Source: Ulva prolifera
Taxonomy: Eukaryota > Chlorophyta > Ulvophyceae > Ulvales > Ulvaceae
Reading direction: 5' to 3'
DNA length: 25,939 nt
Assembly (NCBI GenBank): GCA_023078555.1
Contig: JALAAN010000024.1
Coordinates: forward strand, 2,501 to 28,439
The position numbers were made by a program, and so were the translations under genes. Position 1 is the first letter of the stretch. Each line of letters begins with the position of its first letter. Of the stretch, positions 1-14,484 are shown in pieces. The notes beneath the pieces were generated by a model. The model saw nothing but the letters and a program-made list of their open reading frames with translations. It ran no database searches and was not told the origin of the DNA.

Positions 1-5398
<5,398 letters not shown>

Positions 5399-5432
5399 AC
5401 ATTTTCTGCTGCTTGGACAAGTCTGTCGTGTG

Positions 5433-5486
5433 ATGAGATTCGGTTTCAGTGTTTGTTTGCTCCCGTTCACTCTTTTTATAAACAAC
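5433..5486 (+). mobile_element. 54-bp family 2 retroposon fragment with a long target-site duplication
   Basis: The insert begins ATGAGATTCGG and contains CCCGTTCACTC, matching the family 2 consensus best seen at 13629-13702. It is flanked by two copies of a 34-bp sequence (5399-5432 and 5487-5520) that share the core TGCTTGGACAAGTCTGTCG and differ at two positions. That arrangement is the expected footprint of target-primed insertion. Confidence 0.75.
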
Positions 5487-5604
5487 ACATTTTCTACTGC
5501 TTGGACAAGTCTGTCGCGTGCGACGGAGTCGACAGCTACCGCGACTCTGTTACTCAAAGCCGATTGTGTGCATGCACCAACCAGGGCGCAGCTGGTCGCT
5601 GAGG

Positions 5605-5664
5605 TGATTCGGGTGAGATTCGGTGGTTCGTGTTGCCTTCTTCTGTTCACACTCCTTTGGGTAA
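5605..5664 (+). mobile_element. Divergent family 2 retroposon fragment
   Basis: The order GATTCGGGTGAGATTCGG, then CCTTCTTCTGTTCAC, then CTTTGGGTAA, parallels the family 2 consensus with several differences. No target-site duplication was found. Confidence 0.5.
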
Positions 5665-5765
5665 CAGAAATGCCTAGAGCTTCACTGCGAAGCAGTAGCA
5701 GTGCATTGTATTGTCCATGCGAGCTGGCGGAGCAGTCCAGCGACCAGCGCTAAGCACAACTCTTT

Positions 5766-5849
5766 AAAGAGTGCACGTGAATGAGAGAAGACAAACACCA
5801 AAAACCGAATCACATCCGAATCAACAGCAACATACACGCACACACGATC
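5766..5849 (-). mobile_element. Family 2 retroposon fragment, minus strand, interrupted by a family 1 tail
   Basis: Read on the minus strand it gives GTTGCTGTTGATTCGG, a second GATTCGG, then TTTGTCTTCTC and CACTCTTT. This is the same order as the plus-strand copy at 13629-13702. Its 3' end forms part of a 14-bp perfect palindrome, ACTCTTTAAAGAGT (5759-5772). Its 5' side is cut by the insertion at 5850-5977. Confidence 0.65.
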
Positions 5850-5977
5850 TGTGTCCGGCGAGGGTGCTGCCGTTGCGCCGGTGTTTTGGTGTGAGCTTCG
5901 TGTGGCTTCCTGCGTGGTGTGCGATTCCCCCGGTTCTTGCTTGCGGTGCTACCTGCCTCGCTTGCTTTGTCCTTGTA
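5850..5977 (+). mobile_element. 5'-truncated family 1 tail (128 bp) with 16-bp target-site duplication
   Basis: The segment ends GGTGCTACCTGCC...TTTGTCCTTGTA, matching the 3' end of the retrotransposon at 4300-4336. It is bracketed by perfect 16-bp copies of ACACGCACACACGATC (5834-5849 and 5978-5993). Its position shows that it inserted next to or into an older minus-strand family 2 fragment. Confidence 0.85.
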
Positions 5978-5993
5978 ACACGCACACACGATC

Positions 5994-6596
5994 ACACTAC
6001 AACCACACCCACAACCACAAGGCATGTGAACACACCCGGCAGTCATGTCAGCTGGATCAGTTCAGTAGGGTTCCCGGTGTATGCAGAGTGTGCCAACTGT
6101 GAAGGAATGCGCAGTGGCGGTGTTGGCATTGACTCGGAGTGCGTCGCAAAGCTGTCTTCTCTGATGCGGTACTGAAACATAACGTTTGCCACGATCATGA
6201 GTATACTATGAGCATTCTAGTACAACGGGCTCCAGGTACACGGGCTGCGCGGTGGTGCGGTCTCAGCTGCGCCCTGCGGCTGTGTGCTACCTGCTGTGCG
6301 GCCACGCCACGGTGGTGAGGGCCAGGTTCGGCCGACCCCTCGGCCGCACCCCCTCCGGCCTCGCAGGAGCACGAACTTCGCATCGGTGAGATACCTGCAC
6401 CCCAGGCTTCAGACATGTTTTGCGCGGCCGGTCGCACAGTCTAGATCGGCAGATCTGCCTGCAGGCTCCTGTAGCCACCAACCCCGCATATGCTGCGGTA
6501 CACAACCGGTGTCCTTCTAAAGCACAGGATTTAACAAGTTGTCTTCCAGGTCACAGGGTCGCACCTCATGTGCCGATGATCATATATGCAATGCAG
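5994..6596. other. Upstream region of gene A, first exon not resolved
   Basis: A signal-peptide exon for gene A should lie here or further left. An ATG at 6208 opens a 36-codon frame rich in Cys, Ala and Leu that ends near a GTGAGG donor, but its phase does not fit the phase-0 acceptor at 6595-6596. The frame of the first supported exon is also open back to about 6420. A GGTCACAGGG motif near 6550 recurs at about 16100, at a similar distance from the matching acceptor of gene B. Confidence 0.35.
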
Positions 6597-6824
6597 GGTA
6601 CGCGCCATTCCTCCACCATGCGCCATCTGCAAGACACGGACGCTCCACGGCCCGTGTTTGTGGCGACGCCGAGAGAGCTGGAGGCCGCAATCCTCCAAGG
6701 CCGGCTCCACATCGTCATCACGGCGCACCTTGACATGACCTCCATGCCGCTGCGCCCCACGTCCATCTGCTTGGAAGGCTGCGAGAGCCCGCTGCCGATC
6801 ATCCAGGATGCCCTTTCTATACGG
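6597..6824 (+). CDS. Gene A exon 1 (first supported): start of ectodomain
   Basis: Encodes a block with PVFVATPRELEAAILQGRLH and VITAHLDMTSMPLRP, very close to gene B 16123-16353. The acceptor is ATGCAG before a phase-0 GGT, and the donor is CGG|GTGTGC. Similarity to B extends a few residues upstream of the ATG at 6618 (STMRHL against STMRQL), so that ATG is probably internal. Confidence 0.8.
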
Positions 6825-9800
6825 GTGTGCAGCCTCCTGCAGCAGGGCATGAAGCCACATGTGTGGTAAACCTGAAGCAGCTGCTTGAAAAACAATCAAA
6901 GATCCAATATACATGCGCCGAGCTAGCGCTGCTTGACGAGTTGAGTCTCGACCTTGCAGCCTGCACCTGCCTTGTAATGCATCACGATGTGGGCCACCGG
7001 TACCAGTGCGCGCATGAGCACACCTGAAACATGTCATGGCCAATGTACAATGATGGATGGTGCCAAGGGCATGTATGTGTTTGCAGGGGGAGTGTGATGG
7101 ACCCCCCAGAGAAGTGGACCTCGCGGTGCTGGACAACACCCCCGGCGCCGCCCAGCTGCTGCCGTTCCAGGACCGCCAGTGCCTCATCATGACAAATGGG
7201 GAACTCCTGCCCATCATGTCCTATCGGTGCGCCGCGGTAGTACACGTGCTGCGTCGCAGCAGCCTCGCACGCGTGCGTGCATGCCACTCCTGCAGGCTCA
7301 CTTGAGTAAAGCTAGCGCTAGCCATGGGTGCAGCTCTTGATGCCGCGTATGTGCTTTGCTCGGCAGGCGAGACTGCTTCAGGATTTGCGTATACAGGAAC
7401 CCCCCCAGACTCTCTTTCCAACAGTCTGTTAACTGTGACAAGTCACACATGTCATCAAATGAGGGAAGACGGCACAAGCAGGGGGTGTGCCGGATGTCAT
7501 CCTCATGCAATTCACGTTCTCACCCTAGGATGTGACAGGTGAATCGTGCGGAGCGGACACAGGTCAGCAACTACGCTGGAAATCCGGCACCGTGCCGGCG
7601 GGGACGCTCATCAGATGCTCGACCCGATGCATGGCCTCAGCTGCTAGCTATAGTGTGTCGGCCGGAACACGGATCCCAGCAGCACGTGCATCCGCGAGTG
7701 CACTCGCGCAGGCATGGAAAACATGCATCAATACTCACAATTGCACTCCAGTCCCGCGCTGCAGTCAGGGGAGATGACTGCGCATGCAGTGCTGACGTTA
7801 GTGTTGCCGTAATCACACAGCTGACGCCGGTCGAGGGTGTACAGCACATGTGCTGCAGGATATGGCTTGACAACCTGTACCTGCGGGCGGTGCACTATAA
7901 AGCGCTGCAAACCGCGGCAGTCTCAGTTCACCTCACTCGCAGCGTTCACGACACTGAATCCGCCGCTGACAGGTGAGGGCGCATACTACGCGACCCGCAC
8001 CACCTTCCAGAGCGATGGCCTTGGGCCGACGGTGGGCATCTGGTCTGACGAAAGATCATACATCGAGAGTGCGCCGGCCAACCTGATCAGGACTAGATCA
8101 CACTGGGATGCACAGGACGGATGTTGAAACCCTTAGTCCCTCTGTGCATGTCTCTCACTGCAGTTGAAGTTTCAAGGCCCCATATCTCAAGAAAGTGCAC
8201 GGACAGCTCTTAAGAGCTTTCAGGGCGCGCGAAGAACTTTCTTTTTGTTGTTTATAGGCCCGTACGGCGTGGGAATTGCAGAGCAAGCACCACACATGTC
8301 TACAATACCACCAAATCTGGTCATCCCCACTGTCACATCACGGTGGTGTGCTGCAGACTGCACATTCGCAAACCTCGGCGGAGACGACTCCGGCACCGCG
8401 GCATGCGGAGACTGCAACGGCGGCGTCGTCGCCGCAGGCTCCTTTGTGCACATCGTGAACTCCACGTTCTTTGACCCCGTGCGCCGCCCGCTCACCAGCT
8501 ACGTCCGCGCCTGGGGGAGTGGTGGCGTCCTCCTCACCGGCTGCACCTTCGCGGCGCCGCCAGACATCACCCGACCGCTGTTTTATGCGCGGGAAAGCGC
8601 GGTCATATACACGGACGACCCGGCCATCCGCGTGCGCTCCGGAGATGGGGGAACGGCCACTGCAAGCCCAGTTGCGCTGGTGCCGGATCTCCCGGCGGAC
8701 TCAAACAGGACCTTCCTGCAGCGAAGCGACCCGTGGTTTGTGAACATTATGCGCGTGCGCTCCCCATTCTGCAGGCGCGCATCATGATGGCCATGCATGC
8801 ATGGTCACCTCCGGTGTTGGCATCACTGAGTGGCGATGGCAACCAGCTTACTTCCTTTCCCTACCACGGTATTCAGCATTGAGCAATTAGTACGTGCACA
8901 TGGTACCAAAGGCTCCTTGTCATCTTCTTGCCCATGCAAGGTCAATTTCAGGTCGGCCTGAGTGTGCACACATCGCGATCGGCGGCGCCAGCATTGACTT
9001 TGTAGCAGGTGCCCGGTACATGCAAATCCAGTGGTTCTGACACGGAGTGATGTTCTCCATCCATGGAGTTTGCCAGAGCTTGAAGGTGGTCTGAAGTGTT
9101 CCCTCCAGCGTGTGGTCATGTAGCTTTGAACGACCCACGCTCCTGATGCTCGGAGTTCTATTCTTGCTGGTGCAGACCTCAGTCATCTTGCCCAGCCACC
9201 ATGTTAGCCTGGTGATCTAGCAGCCTGATGCAGAGTCAACGCGAGATCGTCAGCCCACAGCCAGCGTACCCGGCACCTCTGGAGCCAGTTCCACTGCTCG
9301 AGGCGGGTGACGGTGTGGCGCGTATGCCCAATGCTCCGCTCACCGGACTGCCGCCCGGCGTCAGCAGTACACCCCCAGCGGGAACCAACACAGGATCCGG
9401 GCTGACGCAGGCGGCCACTATTGCAATTGCCATGTCCATCACAGTTGCTCTCCTGCTGCTTGTCGTTGCGACCACGGCTTTTGTCATGCGGCAGCGACGG
9501 CGGCGGCAGAGGCGAGGCGCGGCAAATGAGGGCGCGGCGTTTGCCGGCCGGTCCGCCAGCCGCCGCAGTGGTGGCGAAGCTGGGCGTGATGTAACTGCAG
9601 AAGGCATGCCCGGCATGCTGTCGAGTGAGCACAGCGCGGAGGTTTGGCTGCCACACTTAGCCCTGCAGGCACAGTTGTCGCTGTTTGGTGACCTCCTGTC
9701 CTGATGTTGTGGCATGCACTTATTTGCCACCTCCAGCATGACCACTGCTGCTCCTCGCACAGTCAAAGGCGGAGGCGTGCATGTGTTACAAGCACACAGA

Positions 9801-12670
9801 CAGAGAGGCTGCAGCTGGTGGCACCGCCTCGGGAACGAACGATCACATCAATGCTACCGGATGCGATCATACGTTGAACCGATCCACAGTTTCCATGCAC
9901 AGCAGGAAGGCGTGGATGTGTATGCAGGTGATGCCCGTGAAGCTGCGGTCCGTCATGAGCATGCTCTCCCACCACACGACATCTACTTCTGGTGGCAGAA
10001 GCATGTGGCCTGTGGAGCAGAGCACCTACTGGGCGACCACGGTCGACTTTGACGGCCCGCTGCCGACTGCGGCCGCGCCGGCCGGCAGCAATTGCAAGCT
10101 GGACGCCCTGCACGCGCAGCTCAACAGCATCAGCAGTGACGTGGCCGTACTTGAGCGGTTCAGCCTCCTCGGCCCAAATCAGCGGCGCCAGGGCGGTGCG
10201 CCGCGACTCAAAACCTCTGAAAGGCCTGTCTGCCGCGGCCACAGTCACATGACACAGGGCAGACTGTATCACAGTTCAGAAGTGCTGTCATGTTTACACA
10301 CGTAACTCTTCACATGTGACCACGTTCCGCCTCCGCAGCTGGCATCAGGCACACTCGCTGCAGCATCTGCAGTTGACTACTAGTAGGATCTTGCATCGGA
10401 ATGCTGTGTAGCTACACGGAACGCGCCCTGCTGGACGTCGGGAAACAGCAGCGTTTGTAAAGGGAATTTACTTAAGTTCAGTAATCCTGAATGTGCTGAG
10501 CCGTATTCTGAAGAGGCCATTGACAACTCCGAAACTGGACCACAAATGCCGTTGCACAAGGGCTGATATATATATATATAGTATATACACCATCAGCCTG
10601 ACAGTGGTACACTGTGCATCTGATGAGTGTGAGGCTGTCCTTCTGAGAATGAATTTGCAGAATCTCTGACTTGACGATGTGCCTGAAGGAGGATTTCTGT
10701 ATCCGTAAGCCGCTGCGTAGCCCAACAGCATGTCGCCGTGAAATGTACGGCCAGCAAGTGTCATTGTGAAGTATGGAGCTGGTGATTTCACATATGTCGA
10801 TATCGAAGTTCAGGGCAGGACGTTCCGAGTTACTCTTTGTGTTGCACAAGGACAAAGCCGGAGGAGCCGGTAGCACCGCCAGAGCGACGACGAAGCACGT
10901 CCGTCGACAGCCCAAAGCACGTGCGTCAGGAGAGCGGCAGCCACCTCGAGACCGCCGCCACACAGCGCCAAGTCACAGCAACCACCCGCACGCAGCACCC
11001 CGCCTCATGGCTGGCTGATCAGCCTGACAGGAACCCACGGAACACGCACCCACACCGAACACTCCCCCACGCACCCCCACCACATCCCAACACCACACCC
11101 ACGCACCCGCCCCCGCTCAATCCCCCAACACACACACCCACGCGCATGCATGCAATAAGACCCCGCTGCCCGCGCGGCCTCGACGGCGCAAGCTGGCAGC
11201 CTGGCTGGCACCGCCCCATCGCACAAACCACCCAGCCCGCGGACCCCAACCCAATCTCCATACTGCAGCCGTCCCCGACTTCACCCCCGTACCCAAACAG
11301 ATCACCCCTGAGCGGCGGTGAAGCACGGCAGCGCCGCCATCCGCCGACCCATGCAGGACATAGCACGCTTAATGACACGCGCCCACGGAATGTGTCCGGG
11401 CGCCAGGGCACGCGGAAGAGGCGGCGCGCATTACTCTATGTGTGACATTTGTACACGTCGCCGATTTTATAAGACCACCCTGGACATCGCCATGTCGCAA
11501 TCACACGCATGCCCAGTCACGAAGGCTGCTAGGATATCAACACACAATGTTGACCTTGCAGGGCAGGGCGTTGTGGCCTTCGCAAGGGGTGTGCGTGATG
11601 AACTTGGTTATGCGCTCAAGTTCTTCATTGACCGTACCTCCTTCCTCGCGGAGCGCGACATGTACCGCAGCGCCACCCTCGGCACCCTCCTGCCGCAGGT
11701 CCACGCCGAGTACGACCCCGAGGCGACGCCCGGAGCCCTCCTGGACGGCGGCGGCCGACCGCTGCCGCCATGCATTGTGATGGAGCGCGGCGAGGGCCTG
11801 CCTGACTGGTCAAAACGCGCCAAGCCCGACGTCTTCCAGTCCGTCGCTGTGCTGGCGCATGTGGCGACGCGGCTGCGCGACATGCATGAGGGCGGCTATG
11901 TGCACCGCGACATCAAGCCCGAGAACCTGATGTTCCTGCCGCGCGAAAACCGGTGGACAGTGATTGACTTCGGGTGCACTGTAGCGGCAGGGGATGTCGC
12001 GCCGCTGGCCTACACGCTGGTGTATGCGTCGCCCGAGACTGCAGAGGCGGTGGCGGCCGGTGCGAAGACGATCGTGGCAGACCCGGCGGCGGACGCGTGG
12101 GCGCTCGGGGTGGTGGCGTTTGAGCTGCTTACGGGGCAGTCAGCGTTCAACCTCGTCACCGAGGGCCGTGACTCGGTGCGCCGCTTTTGGTTGCTGGTAC
12201 AACATTCTCCTGCAGGCTGGTGAGTTCTGCCCAACCCAGCAGCCTTCAGCCGTGCACTGCAGAAGCGGAAGTCTGACATTCACAGCGCAGCCCTGAACTG
12301 CGGGAAGTTGAGCTCAGCTCTGGGATCTCTGGACAACTCCTGAATCCTCCTGGTCACTAAAGTGTACATGTGCAGATCAGATCCAGACACGCTAACTCTG
12401 TCCGTTCTTGTGACCATGCCATGCCATATGCAGTGCACATAGACGTGGCTGTGTGCGCAGGTGCTGGACAAGCTGCTGGGGCAGGCGGAGCTGGCGTGGG
12501 AGGGGGAGCTGGCGGAGCGCAACCCGGTGGCGCGGCGGCGGCTGGGGCTGTTCCGCGAGCCGGTGCTGTCGCTTCTGCGGCGCGACCCCGCGCAGCGCGC
12601 CACACTCGGTGACTTCTGCCGCACTGTCAACACCGTCTTCTCCTCCCCCACCACCGTCGAGCAGCCGTAA
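6597..12670 (+). CDS. Gene A: receptor-like kinase with beta-helix-like ectodomain, frameshifted in one exon
   Basis: Predicted single-pass plasma-membrane kinase. Exons inferred by aligning with gene B: 6597-6824, 7087-7226, 7859-8068, 8357-8754, 9234-9590, 9928-10195, 11562-12175 and 12461-12670, about 807 codons without the missing first exon. Exons 1-4 form the ectodomain, exon 5 the stalk and transmembrane helix, exon 6 the juxtamembrane region, and exons 7-8 the kinase. The kinase keeps the ATP-anchoring lysine (YALKFF), HRDIKPEN, DFG and SPE, so it could be active. Donors are mostly GTGCGC and acceptors GCAG, and phases match gene B throughout. One defect is visible: the third exon is 210 nt against 209 in B, with an extra base near 7917-7921 that breaks the frame. 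Either this is a recent pseudogene or the base is a sequence error. Intron 6 carries a family 1 insertion. The ligand is unknown. Confidence 0.78.
7087..7226 (+). CDS. Gene A exon 2: ectodomain
   Basis: This exon has 140 nt, the same length as its gene B counterpart. It encodes GECDGPPREVDLAVLDNTPG followed by LLPFQDRQCLIM. It starts after TTTGCAG and ends at CG|GTGCGC in phase 2. Confidence 0.82.
7859..8068 (+). CDS. Gene A exon 3: ectodomain, contains a +1 frameshift
   Basis: The first part reads IWLDNLYLRAVHY in the frame set by exon 2. The rest (GEGAYYATRTTFQSDGLGP, then VGIWSDERSYIE) continues one frame over. The counterpart in B is continuous and one base shorter. If the first frame is kept, it stops at the TGA near 7974. 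The donor A|GTGCGC joins to exon 4 to give ENCTF. Confidence 0.8.
8357..8754 (+). CDS. Gene A exon 4: ectodomain with beta-helix-like turns
   Basis: Encodes CTFANLGGDDSG, a CGDC cysteine pair, VHIVNSTFFDP and LLTGCTFAAP, a spacing typical of right-handed beta-helix (pectin-lyase-like) coils. Possible N-glycosylation sites are the junction NCT, NST and NRT. The acceptor is CTGCAG and the donor CGC|GTGCGC. Confidence 0.85.
9234..9590 (+). CDS. Gene A exon 5: stalk and transmembrane helix
   Basis: A Pro-rich stalk (PAYPAPLEPVP) leads to a hydrophobic helix of about 25 residues (IAIAMSITVALLLLVVATTA, about 9417-9476) and the basic stretch RQRRRRQRRG. This implies an outside N-terminus and a cytoplasmic C-terminus. 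The GTAACT donor at 9591 is chosen because it keeps phase 0. Confidence 0.82.
9928..10195 (+). CDS. Gene A exon 6: juxtamembrane region
   Basis: The supported part is PLPTAAAPAG to VAVLERFSLLGPNQRRQGG, which aligns with 19840-19953 of gene B and 25511-25620 of gene C. The phase-1 donor G|GTGCGC agrees with both paralogues. The acceptor at 9926-9927 fits the phase, but the N-terminal third is poorly conserved, so the start is uncertain. Confidence 0.62.
10566..10580 (+). repeat. Short (TA)n tract in gene A intron 6
   Basis: Fifteen bases of alternating A and T in an otherwise mixed intron sequence. Confidence 0.8.
10843..11430 (-). mobile_element. 5'-truncated family 1 copy inside gene A intron 6
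   Basis: On the minus strand this 588-bp segment runs from a part matching GCCGCCTCTGCCGTGTGCCC of the 12981-13572 copy, through the GT-rich 3' UTR, to GGCTTTGTCCTTGTGCA. Flanking repeats TTACTCTTTGTGT (10830-10842) and TTACTCTATGTGT (11431-11443) differ at one position and are taken as the target-site duplication. It makes gene A intron 6 about 1.37 kb, against about 0.4 kb in gene B. Confidence 0.8.
11562..12175 (+). CDS. Gene A exon 7: most of the kinase domain, catalytic motifs intact
   Basis: Reads from the glycine-rich start (GQGVVAFARG) through YALKFF (Lys codon 11618-11620), HRDIKPENL (HRD codons 11903-11911), DFG (11966-11974), YASPE and AWALGVVAFELLTG. In genes B and C an intron splits this region after VFQAV[AS]; here the sequence VFQSVAVLAHV is continuous. 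The donor is TCG|GTGCGC. Confidence 0.88.
12461..12670 (+). CDS. Gene A exon 8: C-terminal kinase lobe
   Basis: Encodes VLDKLLGQAELAWEGELAE and LRRDPAQRATLGDFC, the usual C-terminal lobe ending of kinases, and stops at TAA 12668-12670. The acceptor is GTGCGCAG. It matches 21728-21928 and the minus-strand exon at 23392-23595. Confidence 0.87.
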   Translation: MLDKLLGQAELAWEGELAERNPVARRRLGLFREPVLSLLRRDPAQRATLGDFCRTVNTVFSSPTTVEQP

Positions 12671-12965
12671 ACAGTGGCTGCAGTACTGCCCAGCAGTGGA
12701 CTCCATTAGACAGGACCAGACGAACTGAAGATTTAATTTTCAGAGTTTGACGGCAGTAGTGTAGCATTGCAATGCATTGCATGCGACCGTGGTGCTCGCG
12801 CGTGCGATTGCATGCCTGCAGTCCGACTGCCTGCGCTGCGGTGGATAGGCAACCGCTCACTGCATGTTTGCATGATGCCTCGATGCATCGAGGCGGCCAT
12901 CACACACGCAGCACACACCAACACACCCACGCAACGACATCGCCCGCGCCAGTCACAGCCATGGC
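12671..12965. other. 3' flank of gene A
   Basis: No coding block is seen after the gene A stop codon. It probably contains the gene A 3' UTR; I find no TGTAA signal on the plus strand in this stretch. Confidence 0.5.
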
Positions 12966-12980
12966 ACACAGCCTCACAGC

Positions 12981-13572
12981 TCTCCTCGCCGCTCTTTCGC
13001 GGGCCGTGCGTCATCCGCGGCTAGGGCGCACTGATGGGCAGCGTGTGCCGCCTCTGCCGTGTGCCCCGACCCTCGGACACAGTGCACCTCGGGCGTGCCC
13101 CGTTCCGGGTGGGTCGGCGGATGGGGGCGCCCCCGTGTGTGTTGTTCCGGCGCTCGGGGCTGGCCTGGTCGGGGCATTGGGGTGGGGGTTCTGGGGGACC
13201 TCGGCGGCTTCCGCATGGGGCGGGCGCCGGCCAGGCCGCCGCGTGGGGCTGCCGCTGCCGCGCGGGCGGCGGGGTCGTGTAGCGTGTGGGTGTGTGTGTT
13301 TGGGTGGGGTCTGGGCCGCGTGCGGGTGCGTGGGTCGGGTATCCGTGTGGAGGTGCGTGTGGGGGTGGTGCGTGTGGGAATGGGGGGATGCGGGGGTGTT
13401 GTGGGGGGGGTGTGGGAGTGGGGGAATGTGTGGGTGCCTGTTGTGCCTTGTGTGCCTTGGCGTTGGCTGTTGCTCTCTTGTTGCGTGCGCATTGCGTTGT
13501 TCGTGCTCTCGAGATCCCTCTTGGTCCTGGGACCGGTGCCATCAGCCCCTCCGGCTTTTTCCTTTGTAATAA
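12981..13572 (+). mobile_element. 5'-truncated family 1 copy with perfect 15-bp target-site duplication
   Basis: Highly similar along its length to the 3' UTR of the element at 3790-4336: GGCGCCCCCGTGTGTGTTG, GGGCGGCGGGGTCGTGTAGC and the end CTTTTTCCTTTGTAA all recur. It carries no reverse transcriptase sequence. The flanks are identical copies of ACACAGCCTCACAGC (12966-12980 and 13573-13587). Open frames in it are side effects of GT richness. Confidence 0.9.
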
Positions 13573-13628
13573 ACACAGCCTCACAGCCACACAAACACCG
13601 CAACCGCACACCCATCTGGCCTCGGTGT

Positions 13629-13702
13629 CTATGTGTGTGTTGCTGTTGATTCGGATGAGATTCGGTTTTGGGGTTTGTCTTCTCCCGTTCACTCTTGTAA
13701 AC
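13629..13702 (+). mobile_element. Family 2 retroposon fragment (longest plus-strand copy)
   Basis: Reads TGTGTGTTGCTGTTGATTCG, then GATGAGATTCGG, GTTTGTCTTCTCCCG and TTCACTCTTGTAA. It is used here as the family reference. A 10-bp TCTGGCCTCG occurs on both sides (13615-13624 and 13719-13728), but its distance from the GTAA end makes it a doubtful target-site duplication. Confidence 0.65.
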
Positions 13703-13729
13703 GAATTATCCTGCCTGCTCTGGCCTCGC

Positions 13730-14014
13730 ACTGGTCCCTAATCCTGATGCCCCTCGCATCGCAACACGAGTAGCCGCGTCTCCCTGTGAACAAGGCGGGT
13801 CTCATACTAGCGTATCGTACATCGACCTGATGAATCCAACCCATGTGGCAAGCCGGTGATGTGGATGCGATCGGAACATCACTGGATTGCCACATGCCAG
13901 CATGGTGCAACTTCACATGTATGAGCCGCCAAGGTGCAGGCGTGAGCACGCAGGTGAGCTCACCTTCGAGGGATGCTCCTGCGTATCTCTCACTGTGCTT
14001 TCCCGTCGCTGCAG
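13730..14014. other. Non-coding stretch
   Basis: Nothing recognisable as coding. It precedes the poly-C tract. Confidence 0.5.
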
Positions 14015-14060
<46 letters not shown>

Positions 14061-14065
14061 GGGGG
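14015..14065 (+). repeat. C44 followed directly by G7
   Basis: Forty-four consecutive C (14015-14058) run into seven G (14059-14065). Such tracts can form i-motif or G-quadruplex structures and are also prone to sequencing and assembly error. Confidence 0.95.
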
Positions 14066-14147
14066 CATTGGGCACCTTGCACTGTGTCGGGGCAACCCTC
14101 CAGGAACCACGTGGCAGGCTACCCTCGAACCTGCGCCGGCACCGGCA

Positions 14148-14194
14148 CCATGTGTTCGTGTTTGTCTTTTCCCGTTCACTCTTTTGTAATATAT
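14148..14194 (+). mobile_element. 47-bp family 2 micro-insertion with 9-bp target-site duplication
   Basis: The insert contains GTTTGTCTTTTCCCGTTCAC and TCTTTTGTAA, the 3' end of family 2. It is flanked by GCACCGGCA at 14139-14147 and 14195-14203. The second copy abuts the 46-bp palindrome. Confidence 0.72.
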
Positions 14195-14203
14195 GCACCG
14201 GCA

Positions 14204-14249
14204 GCACGTCGGCATGGGGTGTTCCTAGGAACACCCCATGCCGACGTGC
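14204..14249. repeat. Perfect 46-bp palindrome without spacer
   Basis: Each 23-base arm is the exact reverse complement of the other, centred between 14226 and 14227 at TTCCT|AGGAA. The outer ends read GCACGTCGG and CCGACGTGC. Pairing breaks at 14203/14250. It would form a long hairpin or cruciform. Confidence 0.97.
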
Positions 14250-14436
14250 CTAGCTAGGCCGCCAGGCAGAGTGCCACGCCCTGTGTCGATCCTCGCCTTG
14301 AACTGTATACGTAGCAGCTGCTGCCCCCTGGAGTACTCACTAGTGCACATGTAGCCAGCAGCCGAGGACAACAGCGGCACGGATCACGGGCCGGGGCCGT
14401 GCTGCCTCCGCAGCCGCCGCGGGGCTACTTGATCAC

Positions 14437-14484
14437 TGAATTGATGTTGAGCTGCTTGGCAATGAATTGATGTTGAGCTGCTTG
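14437..14484 (+). repeat. 22-bp direct repeat, two copies
   Basis: TGAATTGATGTTGAGCTGCT and the next two bases (TG) occur identically at 14437-14458 and 14463-14484, separated by 4 bp. Confidence 0.9.

Noticed and set aside
6208..6318. Short frame from ATG 6208 as the signal exon of gene A
   Set aside because: The Cys/Ala/Leu-rich stretch is suggestive, but every nearby donor gives the wrong phase for the exon at 6597.
12772..13741. Several long open frames on both strands
   Set aside because: They fall in a 5'-truncated retrotransposon 3' UTR and flanks that also exist elsewhere as non-coding copies.
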